In this document: one piece after another, positions 17,390 through 25,644 of the stretch | Numbering within the stretch: position 1 is the stretch's first letter | How the letters are laid out: each line of letters begins with the position of its first letter | NCBI RefSeq assembly: GCF_900109175.1 | Contig: NZ_FNZE01000010.1 | Location: 149,073 to 213,072 of the forward strand | Origin: Pseudomonas linyingensis | Lineage (GTDB): Bacteria > Pseudomonadota > Gammaproteobacteria > Pseudomonadales > Pseudomonadaceae | Reading direction: 5' to 3' | DNA length: 64,000 nucleotides | Program-made: the position numbers and the translations under genes | Notes under the pieces: generated by a model | What the model was told of the DNA's origin: nothing | Database searches by the model: none | What the model saw: the letters and a program-made list of their open reading frames with translations, nothing else

Positions 17390-19138
17390 TCAGGCCTGCT
17401 GCAGCTGTCCCTGCATCTGCTGCGTCCGTACCCTCTGGCCGGCGACATGGGCGCCGGCGCGGCGGCCGGAGAAGATGCAGTCAGCGGCGGACAGCCCGGA
17501 GATGTACAGGTGCGAGGGCAGGCCGATGGCCGTGCGCCCGGCGGCATACAGCCCGCCGATCGGCCTGTCGTCGTCACGCAGCACCTGGCCGCTGTCCTCG
17601 TCGACGCGCAGGCCGCCGACGGTCATGGACGACAGCGGGAACAGGCTGCTGCGGATCGACACGTCGATGGCGTAGAACGGCCCCTCGGCGATGGCGTGGA
17701 TGTCCTTCTGATCCTTGCCGAAGCGGTCGGCCTGCCAGCCGGCCGCCGCCAGGTTGTAGTCGCGAACCGATTCGCCGAGCGCCTGGGGATCGAGGCCGCA
17801 CTTGCGTGCCAGCTCCTCCAGCGTGCGTCCCTTGCGCGAGGCGAACAACAGGGCGAGGATCGCCGGCTGACGCTGGAACGGCAGCATGTCGTCCTTGCGC
17901 ACCTGGCGCCAGGCCTTGCGGTATAGGGCGCGGTCGAGGATCAGCAGGCCGGAGCCGTCCTGCTCGTCGCCCATCACCTGGCCGATGGCGGCGCCGTAGA
18001 GCATCTCGTCGCAGTAGCGCTCGCCGCGGGCGTTGACCAGCATAGCCTCGGCGAAGGCCTTGGGCGGGTTGAGGAAGCGCCAGCTGCTGATGCGGCCGAG
18101 ACGGTCGGCGGCGCCGCCGACGCTCTGGCCGAGGCGGATGCCGCTGCCGTTGTCGCCCAGCGAGCCCAGCGGCATGCTGTCGGCGTAGCCGGGCGCATAG
18201 TGGTTGGCCATCGCGCGATTCTGGATGAAGCCGCCGCTGCTCAAACATACGCCGTGGCGGGCGCGGATGCGCCGCTCGACGGCATGCGCACTCTTCAGCG
18301 CCTCGGCCTTGCGCCAGTAGCGTAGGGCGATGCCACTGGTGATGCCGGAGCCGGGGAAGCTGGCCGGCAGCATCAGCTGGTATTTCGCCGCCTGCTGCAT
18401 CAGCCGGCTGAACTCCGCGGCGGCCGCGCCGGGCGGTATCTGCAGAACCCTGACCCCCACCACGTTGTCGTCCTGGTCGACGATCAGCTGGCGGACCTCG
18501 GTCTGCGCCATGAAGCGCACGCCCAGCCGACTGGCCTGCTCGCGCAGCGGATCGGTCATGCGCACGCCGAAGCCGATGGGGGCGGAGGTGGGCGGCGAGT
18601 AGACCTTGTGGCCGCGCGCGGCGGGCCGGGCGACGGCCGCGGCGCGCGGAGACAGCGAGCTGTCGGAGTGGTACAGGTGGTAGCCCGGCGGCGGATAGGA
18701 GGTCTTGCCCGCGTACAGGGTGCTGTCGAAGCGTACGCCGTGGCGGGTCAGCCAGTCGATCATCTGCGGGCTCTGCTCGCAGAAGCGGCGCAGGGTGCTG
18801 TCCCTGACCACGCCCTGGGTCTCCAGCTGGAGGTAGCGGAACATGTCTTCCGCCGAGTCCTCGACGCCGGCCTCGCGCTGGACGGCGGTGCCGCCGCCGG
18901 CGTACACCACGCCACCGTTCATCGCTGTCGAGCCACCGCCGTCGAAGGCGTCCAGCGCCAAGACCTCCAGTCCTTGCTCGGCGGCCTCCAGCGCGGCGGC
19001 GATGCCGGCGCCGCCGTAGCCGACCACCACAAAGTCGGCGGCATCGTCCCACGACACGCTCGCGGCGTCAGCCACCCGCTCCGGCTGGCGAACGGGGGAA
19101 TACCAGTGGGGGCTACCGGGTTCATCGCGCTGGGTCAC
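17390..19138 (-). CDS. FAD-dependent 3-ketosteroid dehydrogenase, probably delta4(5alpha) type
   Basis: 582 residues. The FAD motif is GYGGAG at 40-45, then GGGSTAMNGGVVYAGGGT, a mid-domain SGGFIQNR and the C-terminal GLYAAGRTAIGLPSHLYISGLSAADCIFSGRRAG. It is a fumarate reductase/KstD superfamily flavoprotein. The GGGST..NGG.VY.GGGT pattern and C-terminus look more like delta4-(5alpha)-dehydrogenases (Kst4D/TesI) than delta1 enzymes. The GTG at 19138 is preferred: AAGGAG lies 9 nt upstream. An in-frame ATG at 19189 belongs to an inserted palindromic repeat. Substrate class is inferred. Confidence 0.72.
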   Translation of the reverse strand: MTQRDEPGSPHWYSPVRQPERVADAASVSWDDAADFVVVGYGGAGIAAALEAAEQGLEVLALDAFDGGGSTAMNGGVVYAGGGTAVQREAGVEDSAEDMFRYLQLETQGVVRDSTLRRFCEQSPQMIDWLTRHGVRFDSTLYAGKTSYPPPGYHLYHSDSSLSPRAAAVARPAARGHKVYSPPTSAPIGFGVRMTDPLREQASRLGVRFMAQTEVRQLIVDQDDNVVGVRVLQIPPGAAAAEFSRLMQQAAKYQLMLPASFPGSGITSGIALRYWRKAEALKSAHAVERRIRARHGVCLSSGGFIQNRAMANHYAPGYADSMPLGSLGDNGSGIRLGQSVGGAADRLGRISSWRFLNPPKAFAEAMLVNARGERYCDEMLYGAAIGQVMGDEQDGSGLLILDRALYRKAWRQVRKDDMLPFQRQPAILALLFASRKGRTLEELARKCGLDPQALGESVRDYNLAAAGWQADRFGKDQKDIHAIAEGPFYAIDVSIRSSLFPLSSMTVGGLRVDEDSGQVLRDDDRPIGGLYAAGRTAIGLPSHLYISGLSAADCIFSGRRAGAHVAGQRVRTQQMQGQLQQA

Positions 19139-19147
19139 GTCGGGGAT

Positions 19148-19153
19148 CTCCTT
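19148..19153 (-). promoter_or_regulatory. Ribosome binding site that decides the GTG start at 19138
   Basis: AAGGAG on the minus strand, 9 nt before GTG. The alternative ATG further upstream lies inside the repeat at 19173-19269 and has no such site. Confidence 0.7.
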
Positions 19154-19172
19154 GAATTGGTGTTGATCAATC

Positions 19173-19269
19173 TGTAGGGGCGAATTCATTCGCCATGGGC
19201 TGCAATGCGGCCCCGGAGGTTGCCAAGGGCAGGCCGGTGGCCTGCTTGGCGAATGAATTCGCCCCTACA
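19173..19269. repeat. Dispersed palindromic repeat, long form
   Basis: 97-bp copy: the common outer arms plus a longer inner segment containing GCGGCCCC and GGGCAGGCC. It lies between two minus-strand genes. Its minus strand supplies a false ATG in frame with the gene at 17390-19138. Confidence 0.85.
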
Positions 19270-19292
19270 GGGGTGGCCAGGGCCGGGGGCGG

Positions 19293-20534
19293 TCAGGAGC
19301 GGGCGGGCTGGGCGTTGAGCTGCGGATCGCCGGGCGCGCCCAGCACGCAGCTGGTGCCGCCCGGGGTGTACATCATGGCGACGCAGCGGTTGCAGGAGGT
19401 GCAGCCGGTGGCGCCGTCGCCACCCGCGGTCATCTTGTTGACGAACTCGGGATCGAAGATCAGCCCGCGGCCCAGGGCGACCGCCTCGAAACCTTCACCG
19501 AGCGCCTGGCGCACGTTGGCGGCGGTCTTCACGCCGCCCAGATAGGCCAGCGGCATGCGCACGGCGGCGCGTACCTTGCGTGCATGTTCGAGCAGGTACA
19601 GCTCGCGGAACTCCACCTTCGGCTCGGTGAAACTCTGGATGGTCATCGCCGCACGGACGATGGGGTTGCTGACGCTGACGCGGTTCTCCTTGGGGAAGGA
19701 CGAGCCGAACAGGGTGGTGGTGGACTCGACGTTCATCCCCGCGCTCAGTACCAGCAGGTGCGCGCCTTCGCCTTCGAGGATGCGCGCCACCGCGGCGCCG
19801 TCCTCGGACGTGTGGCCGCCTTTGGCCCCCTCGGTGACGCTGTACTTGCAGATCACCGCCAGGTCGCGGCCCACCGCATCCAGCACGCGGCGCAGCACCA
19901 GGGAGGGGAAGCGCAGGCGCCGCTCGAGGTTGCCACCCCAGTCGTCGCGGCGTTGGTTGTACAGCGGCGAGATGAACTGGCTGAGCAGGTAGCCGTGGCC
20001 CATGTGGATCTCCACGGCGTCGAAGCCGGCCTCGCGGGCCAGCAGGGCGCTTTGGGCGAACTCGTCGGCGATGCGGTGCATGTCGGCTTCGCTCATCGCC
20101 TGCTTGAGGAAGCGCCCGCTCATGATGCCGACCTTGTTGAAACCGCCGCTGGCCGACAGCGGCCGGCGGGTGGACAGCTCCTCGAGGAAGGTGAAGCAGC
20201 CGCCATGGGTGATCTGCGCGCAGGCTGCGCCACCGTGGCGGTGCACCGCATCGGTGAGCACGCGCAGGTGGGGGACGGCGTCGCGGTCGAGGGTGATCTG
20301 GTCGGTGAAGGTGCGGCCGTCGCGGCTCACCGCACAGTAGGCCACCGTGGTCAGCGCGGTGCCGCCGGCGGCCATTGCCTCGTGAAAGCGCACCAGCTGT
20401 CTCGAGGGCGTGCCGCCCTTGGCCATGCCCTCGTTGGTGGCGGACTTGATGAAGCGGTTCTTCAGCGTCAGCGGGCCGATCTTCAGCGGGCTGAAGGGCG
20501 AGGGTGTATCGGGCAGGTTCTTGTTGTTGTGCAT
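19293..20534 (-). CDS. NADH:flavin oxidoreductase, old-yellow-enzyme/2,4-dienoyl-CoA reductase-like
   Basis: 413 residues. A TIM barrel begins FSPLKIGPLTLKNRFIKSATNEG. The substrate-binding histidine region is HMGHGYLLSQFISPLYNQRRDDWGG, and FMN phosphate contacts are in YLGGVKTAANV and VALGRGLIFDP. A C-terminal cysteine cluster (GCTSCNRC and a later Cys) suggests an Fe-S cluster as in 2,4-dienoyl-CoA reductase, although the barrel-only length means the second flavin domain is absent. It would reduce an activated C=C of a steroid intermediate (inference). Two regulon elements lie upstream on its strand. The ATG at 20534 has a weak ribosome site. Confidence 0.78.
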   Translation of the reverse strand: MHNNKNLPDTPSPFSPLKIGPLTLKNRFIKSATNEGMAKGGTPSRQLVRFHEAMAAGGTALTTVAYCAVSRDGRTFTDQITLDRDAVPHLRVLTDAVHRHGGAACAQITHGGCFTFLEELSTRRPLSASGGFNKVGIMSGRFLKQAMSEADMHRIADEFAQSALLAREAGFDAVEIHMGHGYLLSQFISPLYNQRRDDWGGNLERRLRFPSLVLRRVLDAVGRDLAVICKYSVTEGAKGGHTSEDGAAVARILEGEGAHLLVLSAGMNVESTTTLFGSSFPKENRVSVSNPIVRAAMTIQSFTEPKVEFRELYLLEHARKVRAAVRMPLAYLGGVKTAANVRQALGEGFEAVALGRGLIFDPEFVNKMTAGGDGATGCTSCNRCVAMMYTPGGTSCVLGAPGDPQLNAQPARS

Positions 20535-20678
20535 GCGGAGTCCCAGCGAATCGACTGCAGTTGGAAAGCGTGGCAAGGCTTGTTGGCGGGCAGTATGCCT
20601 GCCGTTGCTTTCGGTGGTCGGGATCCGGCGGAATCCCGGTGACTGTGTGCTCACCATAGATAGCGGGTGCCGCGGCGA

Positions 20679-20696
20679 CCTCGTCCGATGAGACTA
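20679..20696 (-). promoter_or_regulatory. Steroid-regulon promoter element (copy 8)
   Basis: Minus strand: TAGTCT-CATC-GGACGAGG, with a -10-like TATGGT at 20658-20653 (20 nt). It ends 144 nt before the flavin oxidoreductase start. Confidence 0.72.
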
Positions 20697-20784
20697 ATCG
20701 CCAGCAATGTCCTCCGCCGGCACAGGACCTATTGCCGGCGCAAGTATGCAGGCCGGCAGCCGTGCGGCTCGCGCCGTGCTGGAT

Positions 20785-20819
20785 AAAAAAGCGCGGCACC
20801 TCGTTCGAGGATGCCGCGC
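20785..20819 (-). terminator. Intrinsic terminator on the minus strand
   Basis: Stem of 8 plus 4 bp (20791-20802 with 20807-20819, one bulged base), followed on the minus strand by six T. It ends a transcript that would start near 20936. Confidence 0.75.
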
Positions 20820-20936
20820 AAAGACGCTCAAGCAGATGCACTCAACCTGTCGCGCCGTGGAGACGTTGTTCCGCAGATTGCCCGGGCAATCTGCCGGCAT
20901 GTCCGGGACTGCCATTGTCCGCAGGCGCTGCTGGTG
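20785..20936 (-). ncRNA. Candidate regulated small RNA
   Basis: A near-perfect regulon element (20969-20986, minus) and a -10-like CATAGT (20948-20943) predict a start near 20936. An intrinsic terminator stops it at 20785, giving about 150 nt. Inside lies a perfect 22-bp palindrome (20873-20894) that would form a strong hairpin. The only open frame (start 20915) runs through the terminator and has no good ribosome site, so a noncoding transcript is more likely. It could also be an attenuated leader of the flavin oxidoreductase mRNA. Confidence 0.5.
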
Positions 20937-20968
20937 ATGGCCACTATGTGAAGAGTCCGGAGGGCGGG

Positions 20969-20986
20969 CATCGTCCGATGGGACTA
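20969..20986 (-). promoter_or_regulatory. Perfect regulon element (copy 9), driving the candidate small RNA
   Basis: Minus strand: TAGTCC-CATC-GGACGATG with CATAGT 20 nt downstream. It points away from copy 10, forming a divergent pair. Confidence 0.75.
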
Positions 20987-21033
20987 AGCGATGGATCGCC
21001 GTTTTTTTGCCGAAATTGCCGCGTGTTTTGGAT

Positions 21034-21051
21034 TAGTCCCATCGGACGATG
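21034..21051 (+). promoter_or_regulatory. Perfect regulon element (copy 10), driving kstD
   Basis: TAGTCC-CATC-GGACGATG with AAGAAT at 21072-21077, 20 nt downstream. It ends 122 nt before the kstD start. Confidence 0.8.
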
Positions 21052-21173
21052 TGACGCTGGATTACGACGACAAGAATCCGGATAACCGCTTGACGGGAGC
21101 CGGGTCGCAAGGCGCCTGCTTCCTGTGGCTCACAAAACAAGAACTACAAAACAAGAACTCTGGGAGCAAGGCT

Positions 21174-22913
21174 ATGAGCGAAGGCAATCGCGCCTGGGAC
21201 CACAGTTGCGACGTGCTGGTGGTCGGCACCGGCGCTGGGGCGATGACCGCGGCGTTGCGCGCCCACGACCTCGGCCTGCAGGTCTTGCTGGTCGAGAAGA
21301 GCGACCGCTACGGCGGCACCTCGGCCATTTCCGGCGGCGGCATCTGGATCCCCGACAACCATCGCATCGCCGCCCTGGGCGGACAGGACTCGCCCGACGA
21401 GGCCATCCGCTACATCAAGACGGTGACCCGCGGCCTGGTGGACGATGCACGCATCGAGGCCTACGTGGCGAACGCCCGCAAGATGGTCGAATACCTCGAC
21501 CTGCAGACCCGTGTGCACTTCGAGGCGCAGCCGGAGTATGCCGACTACTACCCCGAGGCCGAGGGCGGAAAGAGCGGCTACCGCTCGATGGACCCGTTGC
21601 CCTTCGACGCCCGTGATCTGGGCGACGATTTCGAGCTGATGCGCGCGCCGTCGGGCAACACCCTGATGCTCGGGCGGATGAGCATGACCATGAAGGAGGC
21701 GCGGGTGATGATCTGCCGCGCCCCAGGTTGGATGCGCGCGACCCTCAAGGTGATGTGGCGCTACTGGAGCGACATACCCGGCCGTCTGCGCACCCGCCGC
21801 GACCGCTATCTCACCCTCGGCAACTCGCTGGTCGCCGCGCTGCGCTGCTCGCTGCGCGACCGTCAGGTGCCGCTGTGGCTGGAAAGCCCGCTGCAGGCGC
21901 TGATCGAGGAGAACGGCCGGGTCATCGGCGCGATCGTCCTGCGCGATGGCCGCCTCCTGCGCATCCAGGCGCGGCGGGGGGTGATCCTCGGTGCTGGCGG
22001 CTTCGAGCGTAACCAGACCATGCGCAACCAGTACCACCCGCAGCCGTCGCAGACCGAGTGGAGCGCTACGCCGCCCAACAACACGGGTGACGCGATCCGC
22101 GCCGGCCAGACACTCGGCGCCGCCACCGCGCTGATGGATCACAGCTGGTGGGCGCCGACCGTGCACGTCGAGGGCGAGGAAAAGCCGCGCGCGTTGTTCG
22201 TCGAGCGCGCCCTGCCGGGCTGCATCCTGGTCGACTCGGCAGGTACCCGCTTCGTCAACGAGGCCGCGCCCTACACCGACATCGTCTATGCCATGTACGC
22301 CAACCACGGCGAGCACAAGGCCAGCATCCCGTGCTGGATGGTGTTCGACGCCGATTTCCGCCACAAGTACCCCTGCGGCCCGCTGCTGCCCGGCTACGCC
22401 CAGCCTGACCGGGCACTGTCCGAGCAGGTGCGCCGCGGTATCCACAAGGCCGGCAGCCTGGACGAGCTGGCCCGCGCCATCGGCGTCGATGCCCAGGGGC
22501 TGGTCGATACCGTAGAGCGCTTCAACGTCATGGCCCAGGCGGGCCGCGACAGCGACTTCGGCAAGGGCGACTCGGTGTTCGACCGCTACTACGGCGACCC
22601 CGGCGTCACCCCCAACCCCTGCCTCGCGCCGCTCGTGCGCGCGCCTTTCTATGCGGTGCGCATCGACGCCGGCGATATCGGCACCAAGGGTGGCCTGCTG
22701 ACCGACGTGCATGCCCGCGTGCTCGCCGATAACGGCCAGCCCATCGACGGCCTGTACGCCATCGGCAACACCGCCGCCTCGGTGATGGGCGCCACCTACC
22801 CGGGCGCCGGCTCGACCATCGGCCCGGCGATGACCTTCGGCTACCTGGCGGCCAACCATATCGGCAGCCGTGCCGAGGAGAAGGCGGACGCCCGGCCCAA
22901 GACCATCGCCTGA
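21174..22913 (+). CDS. kstD: 3-ketosteroid delta1-dehydrogenase
   Basis: 579 residues. The FAD motif GTGAGA is at 18-23, followed by the KstD hallmark GGTSAISGGGIWIPDN at about 47-62. The C-terminus reads IGNTAASVMGATYPGAGSTI followed by GPAMTFGYLAAN, very close to the KstD consensus. It introduces the C1-C2 double bond of ring A, giving the 1,4-diene that KshA then hydroxylates. The ATG at 21174 follows GGGAG. The next SDR starts 115 bp later, with a palindromic repeat between. This is the TesH equivalent of Comamonas. Confidence 0.87.
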   Translation: MSEGNRAWDHSCDVLVVGTGAGAMTAALRAHDLGLQVLLVEKSDRYGGTSAISGGGIWIPDNHRIAALGGQDSPDEAIRYIKTVTRGLVDDARIEAYVANARKMVEYLDLQTRVHFEAQPEYADYYPEAEGGKSGYRSMDPLPFDARDLGDDFELMRAPSGNTLMLGRMSMTMKEARVMICRAPGWMRATLKVMWRYWSDIPGRLRTRRDRYLTLGNSLVAALRCSLRDRQVPLWLESPLQALIEENGRVIGAIVLRDGRLLRIQARRGVILGAGGFERNQTMRNQYHPQPSQTEWSATPPNNTGDAIRAGQTLGAATALMDHSWWAPTVHVEGEEKPRALFVERALPGCILVDSAGTRFVNEAAPYTDIVYAMYANHGEHKASIPCWMVFDADFRHKYPCGPLLPGYAQPDRALSEQVRRGIHKAGSLDELARAIGVDAQGLVDTVERFNVMAQAGRDSDFGKGDSVFDRYYGDPGVTPNPCLAPLVRAPFYAVRIDAGDIGTKGGLLTDVHARVLADNGQPIDGLYAIGNTAASVMGATYPGAGSTIGPAMTFGYLAANHIGSRAEEKADARPKTIA

Positions 22914-22925
22914 ATGGCAACCCCC

Positions 22926-22983
22926 TGTAGGGGCGAATTCATTCGCCCTGACGGGATTTCTGGCGAATGAATTCGCCCCTACA
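22926..22983. repeat. Dispersed palindromic repeat, short form
   Basis: 58-bp copy between kstD and the next SDR, same arms as the other family members. Confidence 0.85.
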
Positions 22984-23028
22984 GGTTGCCCCGGCCGTCC
23001 TTCAGCACACCCACCGAGAGGATCCAAC

Positions 23029-23907
23029 ATGAGTTCCGAGAATCGCCAGGTCGCCGTGGTCACCGGCGCCAGCCGTGGCGTCGGCAAGGGCATCGCGCTC
23101 GCGCTGGGCGCCGCCGGCATGATCGTCTACGTGACCGGCCGCTCCACCAAGGCCAGCGGCTCGCAGCTGCGCGGCCAGGTGCTGCCGGGCTCCATCCAGG
23201 AAACCGCCGAGGCGGTGACCCGCGCCGGCGGACTGGGCATCGCCGTGGCCTGCGACCACGGCGACGACGCGCAGGTCAAGGCGCTGTTCGAGAGGGTCAG
23301 CGAGGAACAGGGGCGCCTCGACCTGTTGGTCAACAACGCCACCTTCCTCCACGAGAACCTGATCGATCCCGGTCCGTTCTGGGAAAAGCCGCTGGAACTG
23401 GTGGGCATCCTCGACGTGGGGCTGCGCTCCGCCTACGTCGCCAGCTACCACGCCGCGCCGCTGCTGGTGGCCGGTGGCCACGGGTTGATCACCTTCGTGT
23501 CTTCCTACGGAGCTGGCTGCTACATGCACGGACCGGCCTACGGGGCGCAGAAGGCCGGCTGCGACAAGCTGGCCGCCGACATGGCCGTGGACCTGGAAGG
23601 CACCGGTGTCGCCGCGCTGTCTCTGTGGCTCGGCCCGCAGCGAACCGAACGCACCGCGATTGCCGGCGAGGAGCGCCGCGACCAGTACGAGGCCTTCCTC
23701 GCCCAGGCGGAAACCCCCGAGTTCAATGGTCGGGTGATCCACGCCCTGCTCAACGACCCGGCCCTGGCCGGGCTGAGCGGACAGACCCTGATTACCGCCG
23801 AGCTGGCCCCGGGTTATGGCATCAGCGAGGAGGGTGGCCGGTTGCCGCCGTCCTACCGCGAACAGCTGGGCGAGCCGCGCATTCCGCATCCGGCGCGGGT
23901 GATCTGA
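23029..23907 (+). CDS. SDR-family oxidoreductase, DHRS1-like
   Basis: 292 residues. TGASRGVGKG (residues 12-21), LVNNAT, and Y-x3-K in YGAQKAG. The GRSTKASGSQLRGQ segment and extended C-terminal tail (RLPPSYREQLGEPRIPHPARVI) resemble the DHRS1 branch. DHRS1 is reported to reduce steroids and carbonyls, but that gives no certainty here. AGAGG precedes the ATG. It probably follows kstD in one transcript, interrupted only by a palindromic repeat. Confidence 0.75.
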   Translation: MSSENRQVAVVTGASRGVGKGIALALGAAGMIVYVTGRSTKASGSQLRGQVLPGSIQETAEAVTRAGGLGIAVACDHGDDAQVKALFERVSEEQGRLDLLVNNATFLHENLIDPGPFWEKPLELVGILDVGLRSAYVASYHAAPLLVAGGHGLITFVSSYGAGCYMHGPAYGAQKAGCDKLAADMAVDLEGTGVAALSLWLGPQRTERTAIAGEERRDQYEAFLAQAETPEFNGRVIHALLNDPALAGLSGQTLITAELAPGYGISEEGGRLPPSYREQLGEPRIPHPARVI

Positions 23908-23924
23908 GCGGGCATTTCCAGAAC

Positions 23925-23983
23925 TGTAGGGGCGAATTCATTCGCCAAATTACCCCGCCAAGGCGAATGAATTCGCCCCTACA
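23925..23983. repeat. Dispersed palindromic repeat, short form
   Basis: 59-bp copy between the SDR at 23029 and the EthD-like gene. Confidence 0.85.
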
Positions 23984-24049
23984 GCCGATTGCTCAAGCGT
24001 CCGAATTAAGGTTCCGGGCGTGTTCCATTCCTTCAGAGGCTGCGTACCC

Positions 24050-24769
24050 ATGGAAAAAGTCGTCTATGTCATCTGGCGCGAGCGCCAGACCAACCCCGAA
24101 GAATTCACCCGCCGCCTGCGCAACGAGGTCGCCGAACAGCTAGTGGCGCTCGGCGCCCGCGGGGTGCAGGTCAACGTCGCCGACGCTGCCGTCGAGCCCG
24201 CCGCCGGCCTGCGCCAGGCCAACCTGCAGCCGCTGATGGACGGCACCGTGTCGATCTGGATCGACAGCGCCATCGCCCAGTTCCGTCGCCCCTTCGATGA
24301 AGTCATCGCTGGCGCGGTGGAGCGTCTGGCCGCCTATCTGGTCACCGAGTCGGTGCCGATCCGCAACACCTGTTATCCGGCCGTTCTTGGCGAGCGTACC
24401 CACGGTTTCTCCCAGCTGGCCTTCCTCAGCCGCCCGCCGCGCCTCACCCACGAGGCCTGGCTGGACATCTGGCACAACAGCCATACCCAGGTGGCGATCG
24501 ACACCCAGGACAACTTCCAGTACGTGCAGAACGTGGTGGTGCGCGCGCTGACCCGCGGCGCGCCGGCCATCGACGCCATCGTCGAGGAGTGCTTCCCGCC
24601 GGCGGCGATGACCGACCCGCAGAGCTTCTTCGACGCCCCCGGCGACGAGGAGAAATTCCGCCGCAACCTGGCGGCCATGATGGAAAGCTGCAACCGCTTC
24701 ATCGACTACGACAAGATCGACGTACTGCCGACCAGCCAGTACCTGATCAGCAAGTCTGCGGCCGTCTGA
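24050..24769 (+). CDS. EthD/Dabb-like ferredoxin-fold protein
   Basis: 239 residues with two ferredoxin-like halves. The second contains FLSRPPRLTHEAWLDIWHNSHTQVAID, the EthD-type R..-L-T-x-E-x-W-x2-W-x3-H pattern. EthD-like proteins are small accessory or catalytic proteins near oxygenases; their role is not settled. The ATG at 24050 (MEKVVYVIW) matches the first beta strand; an alternative ATG lies 10 codons upstream. It follows kstD and an SDR in the same direction, and a strong terminator follows. Confidence 0.65.
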   Translation: MEKVVYVIWRERQTNPEEFTRRLRNEVAEQLVALGARGVQVNVADAAVEPAAGLRQANLQPLMDGTVSIWIDSAIAQFRRPFDEVIAGAVERLAAYLVTESVPIRNTCYPAVLGERTHGFSQLAFLSRPPRLTHEAWLDIWHNSHTQVAIDTQDNFQYVQNVVVRALTRGAPAIDAIVEECFPPAAMTDPQSFFDAPGDEEKFRRNLAAMMESCNRFIDYDKIDVLPTSQYLISKSAAV

Positions 24770-24792
24770 CCGCGGCGCTTGCAGGCAACCGG

Positions 24793-24833
24793 AACCCGGA
24801 GTCCGCCACGGGCGGGCTGCGGGTTCGTTTTTT
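24793..24833 (+). terminator. Rho-independent terminator after the kstD gene group
   Basis: Imperfect long stem (AACCCG ... CGGGTT, inner GTCCGCC/GGCGGGC) followed by GTTTTTT. Confidence 0.75.
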
Positions 24834-24981
24834 GACGGGATGTGGATTCAATGGTCGATGGGCATTCCCGTCCGGTCAGCCCGAAACTGCCCGGTTTGGG
24901 TGTGTAGTCCCGGGAAGTCGTGCTCGAGTGCGGCACGTCCGCTTGGCAGGATGGCCTCTTTCTGTCCGAAGGAGCCAGTGG

Positions 24982-25635
24982 CTATTGCCCAGATGTCTCG
25001 GCGTCAATTGCCTTTCTAACGAGGGCTGCCATCGACTTGGCTTCATCATCGGGCACTTGCTGCAACCCGCTCACCGTGCAGAGTCGGTCCTGCAAATCTT
25101 CATCCTGGCTTGCCTTGAGCTTCCCCTCGAGTCGGTCGATGGGAATCTCGATTCCGACGATGGCGCGGAGCAACTTGTCGAGGTAGTCAGCAGGTGCATC
25201 GCCAACTTGCCAGGGCACCGGCCGTCCGGCCTCATGAACGCTCGTGAGTCGATTCAGCATGTCGAGTATCCAGTCGCGATCCTCGATTGGCCGAGCCACT
25301 CCATGTGCATGGGCCACTGCATAGTTCCAGGTGGGAACGACCTTGCCGTGTGCGACTTTGCCAGGGTACCACCCGGGGCTGATGTAGGCCTGTGGTCCCT
25401 GGAACATGACCACTGATGGGGTGTCGGCGCTCAATTTGCGCCAGATCTCGTTGGCTCGAGAAACATGCCCGATGAGGGTGCCGAAAGGACCTTTGTTCCG
25501 ATCCAGGTAGAAGGGCACATGATTTGCGACAAGGCCGCCCGTGCCAGCGCACACCCACGCCCCAAGCGGATAGGACGCCATCAGTGTGAAGATGACTTCG
25601 CGGTCGTTGAGCTGGTGGTGCTTGGAAATGTACAT
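24982..25635 (-). CDS. PaiB-type FMN-binding protein
   Basis: 217 residues. It begins MYISKHHQL, the usual PaiB start, and carries GTLIGHVSRANEIWR, FQGPQAYISPGWYPGK and VPTWNYAVAHAHG, the FMN-binding split-barrel features. PaiB proteins are described as FMN-binding negative transcriptional regulators (B. subtilis PaiB). It sits next to argO, 9 bp apart and on the same strand. GC content is lower than in the steroid genes and there is no regulon element, so it belongs to the resident argP-argO neighbourhood. Confidence 0.82.
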   Translation of the reverse strand: MYISKHHQLNDREVIFTLMASYPLGAWVCAGTGGLVANHVPFYLDRNKGPFGTLIGHVSRANEIWRKLSADTPSVVMFQGPQAYISPGWYPGKVAHGKVVPTWNYAVAHAHGVARPIEDRDWILDMLNRLTSVHEAGRPVPWQVGDAPADYLDKLLRAIVGIEIPIDRLEGKLKASQDEDLQDRLCTVSGLQQVPDDEAKSMAALVRKAIDAETSGQ

Positions 25636-25644
25636 GGCGATCCC

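Noticed and set aside
19293..20534. Full-length 2,4-dienoyl-CoA reductase
   Set aside because: The protein ends after the barrel and cysteine cluster; the second FAD/NADPH domain of FadH-type enzymes is absent, so only an old-yellow-enzyme-like call is supported.
20694..20915. 73-residue minus-strand open frame
   Set aside because: It reads through a strong intrinsic terminator, has no good ribosome site and resembles no family; a noncoding RNA explains the signals better.
24905..24922. TAGTCC followed by CGGG-AAGTCGTG as another regulon site
   Set aside because: The right half matches poorly and it lies downstream of a terminator with no plus-strand gene ahead.
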